From the NCBI RefSeq assembly GCF_027497995.1, contig NZ_JAODBT010000003.1:1-64000 (forward strand): DNA of 64,000 bases. Direction: 5' to 3'. The translations under genes and the position numbers were made by a program. Origin of the DNA: Stenotrophomonas sp. Iso1 (GTDB lineage: Bacteria; Pseudomonadota; Gammaproteobacteria; Xanthomonadales; Xanthomonadaceae). Below, in pieces: positions 59,042-64,000 of the stretch (the first letter of the stretch is position 1; each line of letters begins with the position of its first letter). The notes beneath the pieces were generated by a model. The model was not told the DNA's origin and made no database searches. It saw only the letters and a list, made by a program, of their open reading frames with translations.

Positions 59042-60211
59042 TCAGGCGGCGGCTTTGACAGCAGCGACGACCTTCTTGGCACCGTCGTTGATGTTGTCTG
59101 CCGGGATGATGGCCATGCCGCTGTCACGCAGCAGCTGCTTGCCTTCTTCCACGTTGGTGCCTTCCAGGCGCACCACGACCGGAACCTTGACGCCCACTTC
59201 CTTGACCGCAGCAATGATGCCTTCCGCGATCATGTCGCAGCGGACGATGCCGCCGAAGATGTTGACGAAGATGCCTTCGACCTTGTCCGAGGACAGGATG
59301 AGCTTGAACGCTTCAATGACGCGCTGCTTGTTCGCACCGCCGCCCACGTCCAGGAAGTTCGCCGGCTCGCCGCCGTTGAGCTTGATGACGTCCATGGTGG
59401 CCATGGCCAGGCCTGCGCCGTTGACCATGCAGCCGATGTTGCCGTCCATGGTGACGTAGTTGATGTCCATCTCCGAGGCCAGCACTTCGGTCTCGTCTTC
59501 CTGGGTCTTGTCGCGCATGGCAACCAGCGCCTTCTGACGGAACGCGGCGTTGTCGTCGCTGTCGAACTTGCCGTCCAGCGCGTACAGGTTGCCGTCGTCC
59601 AGGATGGCCAGCGGGTTGATTTCAACCAGCGCCAGGTCCTTTTCGTTGAACAGGCGGTACAGGTTCACCATGATGTTGGCGAACTGGCCGGCCTGCTTGG
59701 CGGTCAGGCCCAGCTTGAAGCCGAAATCACGGCCGTGGTAACCCTGCACGCCTTCAACGAAGTCGACGTTGAGCGAGTGGATCAGCTCCGGGGTTTCAGC
59801 GGCAACCTGCTCGATCTCCACGCCGCCTTCCGAAGAAGCGATGTAGGTGATGGTCTTGGTGCCACGGTCAACCAGCACCGACAGATACAGCTCCTTGACG
59901 ATCTCACCGGCCGTGGTCACCAGCACCAGGTTGACCGGCAGCTCGACGCCTGCGGTCTGGTAGGTCGCCATCTTGGTGCCGAGCATCTTGGCCGCAGCGG
60001 CCTTCACGTCGTCGGTGGTCTTGCAGAACTTGACGCCGCCTGCCTTGCCGCGACCGCCAGCATGGATCTGCGCCTTGACCATCCAGGGGCCCTGGCCCAG
60101 CGACTGGGCAGCGGTAACCGCTTCGTCCGCAGTAGCCGCGACCTTGCCGGCCGGGACGGGAATGCCGTACTCGGCAAGCAGTTGTTTTGACTGGTATTCG
60201 TGGAAATTCAT
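59042..60211 (-). CDS. sucC: Succinate-CoA ligase beta subunit SucC
   Basis: SucC is the ATP-grasp nucleotide-binding subunit of succinyl-CoA synthetase. The 389-residue protein starts [20 protein letters not shown], has the [19 protein letters not shown] segment of the ATP-grasp domain (residues ~40-60), [10 protein letters not shown] and the C-terminal [13 protein letters not shown] stretch. It is divergent from pilS across a 257-bp region in which no clear regulatory site is visible. Confidence 0.98.
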   Translation of the reverse strand: MNFHEYQSKQLLAEYGIPVPAGKVAATADEAVTAAQSLGQGPWMVKAQIHAGGRGKAGGVKFCKTTDDVKAAAAKMLGTKMATYQTAGVELPVNLVLVTTAGEIVKELYLSVLVDRGTKTITYIASSEGGVEIEQVAAETPELIHSLNVDFVEGVQGYHGRDFGFKLGLTAKQAGQFANIMVNLYRLFNEKDLALVEINPLAILDDGNLYALDGKFDSDDNAAFRQKALVAMRDKTQEDETEVLASEMDINYVTMDGNIGCMVNGAGLAMATMDVIKLNGGEPANFLDVGGGANKQRVIEAFKLILSSDKVEGIFVNIFGGIVRCDMIAEGIIAAVKEVGVKVPVVVRLEGTNVEEGKQLLRDSGMAIIPADNINDGAKKVVAAVKAAA

Positions 60212-60468
60212 GCGTCACCGTGGGAATAGGAACGACCGCACGCATCTCCTCGGGCCCCGGCTGGGGCGCCAGCATGGACCGCGGCGGGCCCACTATTGTG
60301 GCTGAGCCGGCCGCAGCACGCAAAGAAGTCTGTACAAATGGCCAAGACCGGCACGTTTTTTGACGTTTTTTCAGCAACTTGCCAACTCGGCCGGTCGCCG
60401 GCTCGCGTGTCGTGCGCGAGCCGGCGCGCACCTATACTTCCCTGATTCGCCCTGGATAGGAGTCCGGC

Positions 60469-62088
60469 TTGGCCCCCAGCCCTTCGCTCATCGACCGGAT
60501 CGAATCGATCCCCCGGCGCGAGCTGTACTTCTTCGCTCTGTACCGGGTGCTGGTGGCCTCCCTGCTCTGCGCCCTGGTGTTCGGCCCGCTGACACCGCTG
60601 GTGGGCGAAGCACACCACCCCTTGCTGGCGGCGACGGTCTCGATCGGTTACCTGATCCTCGCCGCCGCGTTGCTGCTGTGGGGCCGCAACGAGCGGTGGC
60701 TGCAGGCCATCGTGTTCTGGAGCGTGATGGTCGACATCGTGGCCGCCACCCTGCTCAGCCACGCGCTGCCGGGAGCGAGCGCCGGCATTTCGATGTCACT
60801 GCTGTTCAACATCGCAGCAGCCAGTCTGTTGCTGCCGCTGTCGCGCGCATTGCTGGTGGCCTTGCTCGCCGGCATCGCCAACGTCGCCGAGTTCCTCTGG
60901 GCCTCGTTCGAGGCCATCGACGCAACCCGCACGGTGGCCGAGCTGGCGATGTTCGTCACCAGCTACCTCGCCCTGGCCTTCATCTGCTATCAGATCGGCA
61001 ACCGCACCCGCCGCACCCAGCAGTTGGCCGACCAACGCGGCGCCGAAGTGGCCAACCTGGTCGAGGTCAACGAACTGATCATCCGCCGCATGCGCACCGG
61101 CGTACTCGTGGTGGACATCAACGGCCGCATCACCCTGGCCAACGAAGCCGCCACCGCATTATTGGGTGACATGGAAGGCACCCTGGCGGCCGAACGCAGC
61201 ACGCTGGCATCGGCATCGCCCGAGCTCGCACGCCGCCTGCAACGTTGGCGCAACGGCTCGCATGAAGAACAACAACCGCTGCAACTGGCACCGGAACAAG
61301 TGGAAGTGCTGCCGCGTTTTGCACGGCTGCTGGCCGACAGCGACATGACACTGGTGTTTCTGGACGACACCACGGTGGTGTCCAAGCGCGCGGAGTCGTT
61401 GACGCTTTCCACCCTGGGCCGGTTCTCGGCCAGCCTCGCCCACGAAATCCGCAACCCGTTGGCGGCAATCAACTACGCCACTCAGCTACTGGAAGAATCC
61501 GAAGACATCGGCGATGCCGACCGCCGACTGCTGAAAATCATTCACCAGCAATGCCAACGCACCAACGGCATCGTCGAAAGTGTGCTGGCACTGGCCAGAC
61601 GCGAACGCGCCAACCCCGAAAATCTGGACCTGGCCGCCTTCGTGCGCCGCTTCGTGATTGAACACAAGCAAACGCTGTCTTCAGATACCGACAGTCTGGA
61701 AGTGATGATCCAGGAATCCTCGGTGCCGGCGATGATGGACCCACGTCACCTTCATCAGGTGCTCACCGCGCTGGTCCACAATGCGCTCAAGTACGGTCGT
61801 ACTGCCGACGAGCCTGCGCGAGTGCGCATCCGCGTCGCGTCGGCCGAACGTCATGCCGTCATCGACATCATGGATCGCGGCCCGGGCATCGCCGACGGTG
61901 TCGCCGCGCAGCTGTTTCGCCCCTTCTACACCACCTCCGAACACGGCACCGGGCTGGGCCTGTATATCGCCCGCGAACTGTGTCGCGCCAATCAGGCACA
62001 ACTGGACTATGTTTCGATCCCGGCCGGCGGTGCCTGCTTCCGCCTCACGCTCTCCACTGCCCAATCCACCTTCACTCGCGCCCTTTGA
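60469..62088 (+). CDS. pilS: Type IV pilus sensor histidine kinase PilS
   Basis: PilS senses pilin in the inner membrane and phosphorylates PilR. I take TTG 60469 as start because AGGAG at 60458-60462 is well spaced. The 539-residue protein has six N-terminal membrane helices (about 20-180), a PAS domain (about 198-305), the HisKA box SLAHEIRNPLAAINYA with His325, and a HATPase domain with VHNALKYG, DRGPGIADGV and HGTGLGLYIAREL. It ends 60 bp before pilR. Confidence 0.94.
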   Translation: MAPSPSLIDRIESIPRRELYFFALYRVLVASLLCALVFGPLTPLVGEAHHPLLAATVSIGYLILAAALLLWGRNERWLQAIVFWSVMVDIVAATLLSHALPGASAGISMSLLFNIAAASLLLPLSRALLVALLAGIANVAEFLWASFEAIDATRTVAELAMFVTSYLALAFICYQIGNRTRRTQQLADQRGAEVANLVEVNELIIRRMRTGVLVVDINGRITLANEAATALLGDMEGTLAAERSTLASASPELARRLQRWRNGSHEEQQPLQLAPEQVEVLPRFARLLADSDMTLVFLDDTTVVSKRAESLTLSTLGRFSASLAHEIRNPLAAINYATQLLEESEDIGDADRRLLKIIHQQCQRTNGIVESVLALARRERANPENLDLAAFVRRFVIEHKQTLSSDTDSLEVMIQESSVPAMMDPRHLHQVLTALVHNALKYGRTADEPARVRIRVASAERHAVIDIMDRGPGIADGVAAQLFRPFYTTSEHGTGLGLYIARELCRANQAQLDYVSIPAGGACFRLTLSTAQSTFTRAL

Positions 62089-62148
62089 TGCCCGCCTCTA
62101 CGGCGGTCGGTTTGGAGCTCGGGGTATTCCTCGGCTATCGTTTTGTCC

Positions 62149-63546
<1,398 letters not shown>

Positions 63547-63557
63547 CGGCGCAGAAC

Positions 63558-63688
63558 ACCCTCATCCGGCGCTGCGCGCCACCTTCTCCCGCATGCGGGA
63601 GAAGGAATCACCGCAAGCCGACACCCTACGCACCACCATGACAAAAGCCCCTCTCCCGTTCACGGGAGAGGGGTTGGCGTGAGGGCGC
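63558..63688. repeat. Palindromic repeat cluster 5 (inverted pair)
   Basis: A left copy (63558-63605, ACCCTCATCC... with dyad CTTCTCCCGCATGCGGGAGAAG) and a right copy (63648-63688, CTCTCCCGTTCACGGGAGAG then GGGTTGGCGTGAGGGC) face each other between the convergent pilR and pilB ends. The dyads may end transcription from both sides. Confidence 0.85.
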
Positions 63689-63735
63689 TTTGTTTTTTGC
63701 CAGCGCCGCTCGGCACTACAGCGATAAAACCCGCA

Positions 63736-64000
63736 TCAATCCTTGGTCACACGATTGATCTCGGCCAGGCTGGTAGTACCCGCAGCCGCCTTCACCAATG
63801 CCGACTGCCGCAGGTCATTCACCCCGACCTTCTGCGCCGCCTCGGCGATATCCATCGCGTTGCCGCCTTCCAGCACGATGGCTGCGATCTCATCGGTCAT
63901 CGGCATCACCTGATAGATACCGGTACGTCCCTTGTAGCCCTCGGTGCATTCATCGCAACCGACCGGCTCAAACAGCTGGATGCCGCGATCAATCTGCTCC
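63736..64000 (-). CDS. pilB: Type IV pilus extension ATPase PilB, C-terminal end (partial)
   Basis: Only the last 87 codons and the stop are inside the window; the gene runs off its right edge. The translated end reads PVGCDECTEGYKGRTGIYQVMP, with a CxxC that is half of the PilB zinc site, and later DLRQSALVKAAAGTTSLAEINRVT, as in PilB C-termini. PilB powers pilus extension at the inner membrane. It is convergent with pilR, and the pilin genes probably lie beyond it. Confidence 0.93.
   Translation of the reverse strand, partial: EQIDRGIQLFEPVGCDECTEGYKGRTGIYQVMPMTDEIAAIVLEGGNAMDIAEAAQKVGVNDLRQSALVKAAAGTTSLAEINRVTKD

Overview
The window is a high-GC chromosomal segment from a gammaproteobacterium of the Xanthomonadaceae, most like Stenotrophomonas, Pseudoxanthomonas or Xanthomonas. 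The supports are the order ruvC-ruvA-kup-ruvB-ybgC-tolQRAB-pal-cpoB-queE-queC, a divergent ampR/L2-type class A beta-lactamase pair, DUF3011 and DUF3574 secreted proteins, paralogous TonB-dependent receptors without a signalling domain, and sucCD next to pilSR and pilB. The species cannot be settled from the sequence alone.

Positions 1-2329 are accessory DNA. They hold the distal end of an integron-type cassette array (two cassette ORFs of unknown function, a clear 60-bp attC at 1895-1954 and a degenerate attC at 589-640). This is interwoven with integration-site structure at an intact tRNA-Lys gene (2254-2329). A 46-bp copy of the tRNA 3' half lies at 949-994, preceded by a ~350-bp segment that is repeated next to the real tRNA, and short TTTTCCCAA repeats lie on both sides of it. 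I read this as two tandem tRNA-Lys-targeted elements, the inner one (995-2253) having no integrase. This is the most unusual part of the window.

Positions 2391-18115 form one long minus-strand block of housekeeping genes: aspS, a GNAT acetyltransferase, an alpha/beta hydrolase, yebC, ruvC, ruvA, kup, ruvB, ybgC, tolQ, tolR, tolA, tolB, pal, cpoB, queE and queC. It covers aspartyl-tRNA charging, Holliday-junction processing, potassium uptake, the Tol-Pal envelope system and queuosine precursor synthesis.

Positions 18303-35864 are a mosaic: a four-repeat DUF3011 exported protein, an exported protein of unknown function, a transmembrane Ser/Thr kinase with a TPR-rich C-terminal half, blaL2-ampR, a YheS-like ABC-F protein, a TonB-dependent receptor, a YbaL/Kef-type antiporter, an AraC/GyrI-type regulator, a LysR regulator divergent from a NAD(P)-binding oxidoreductase, and metY. 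Positions 36315-51446 carry clpB, a DUF3014 protein, an NCS2-like permease, two small exported proteins, a second TonB-dependent receptor, a membrane-anchored OmpA-family protein, and a trehalose operon otsB-GH15-otsA. Positions 51460-60211 carry DUF393, DUF4166, pgeF and rluD on the minus strand, bamD on the plus strand, then nadE with a DUF559 gene and sucCD on the minus strand. The window closes with pilS-pilR (+) and the C-terminal end of pilB (-).

A family of intergenic palindromes built on CCTCTCCCG/CGGGAGAGG occurs in five clusters (34256-34560, 35995-36304, 47292-47429, 57633-58063, 63558-63688) plus one single copy (45701-45722). In every cluster the outermost copies point in opposite directions. 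Two clusters have expanded in tandem, and one encloses a ~300-bp degenerate hexamer tract. No transposase, CRISPR array or complete prophage is visible.
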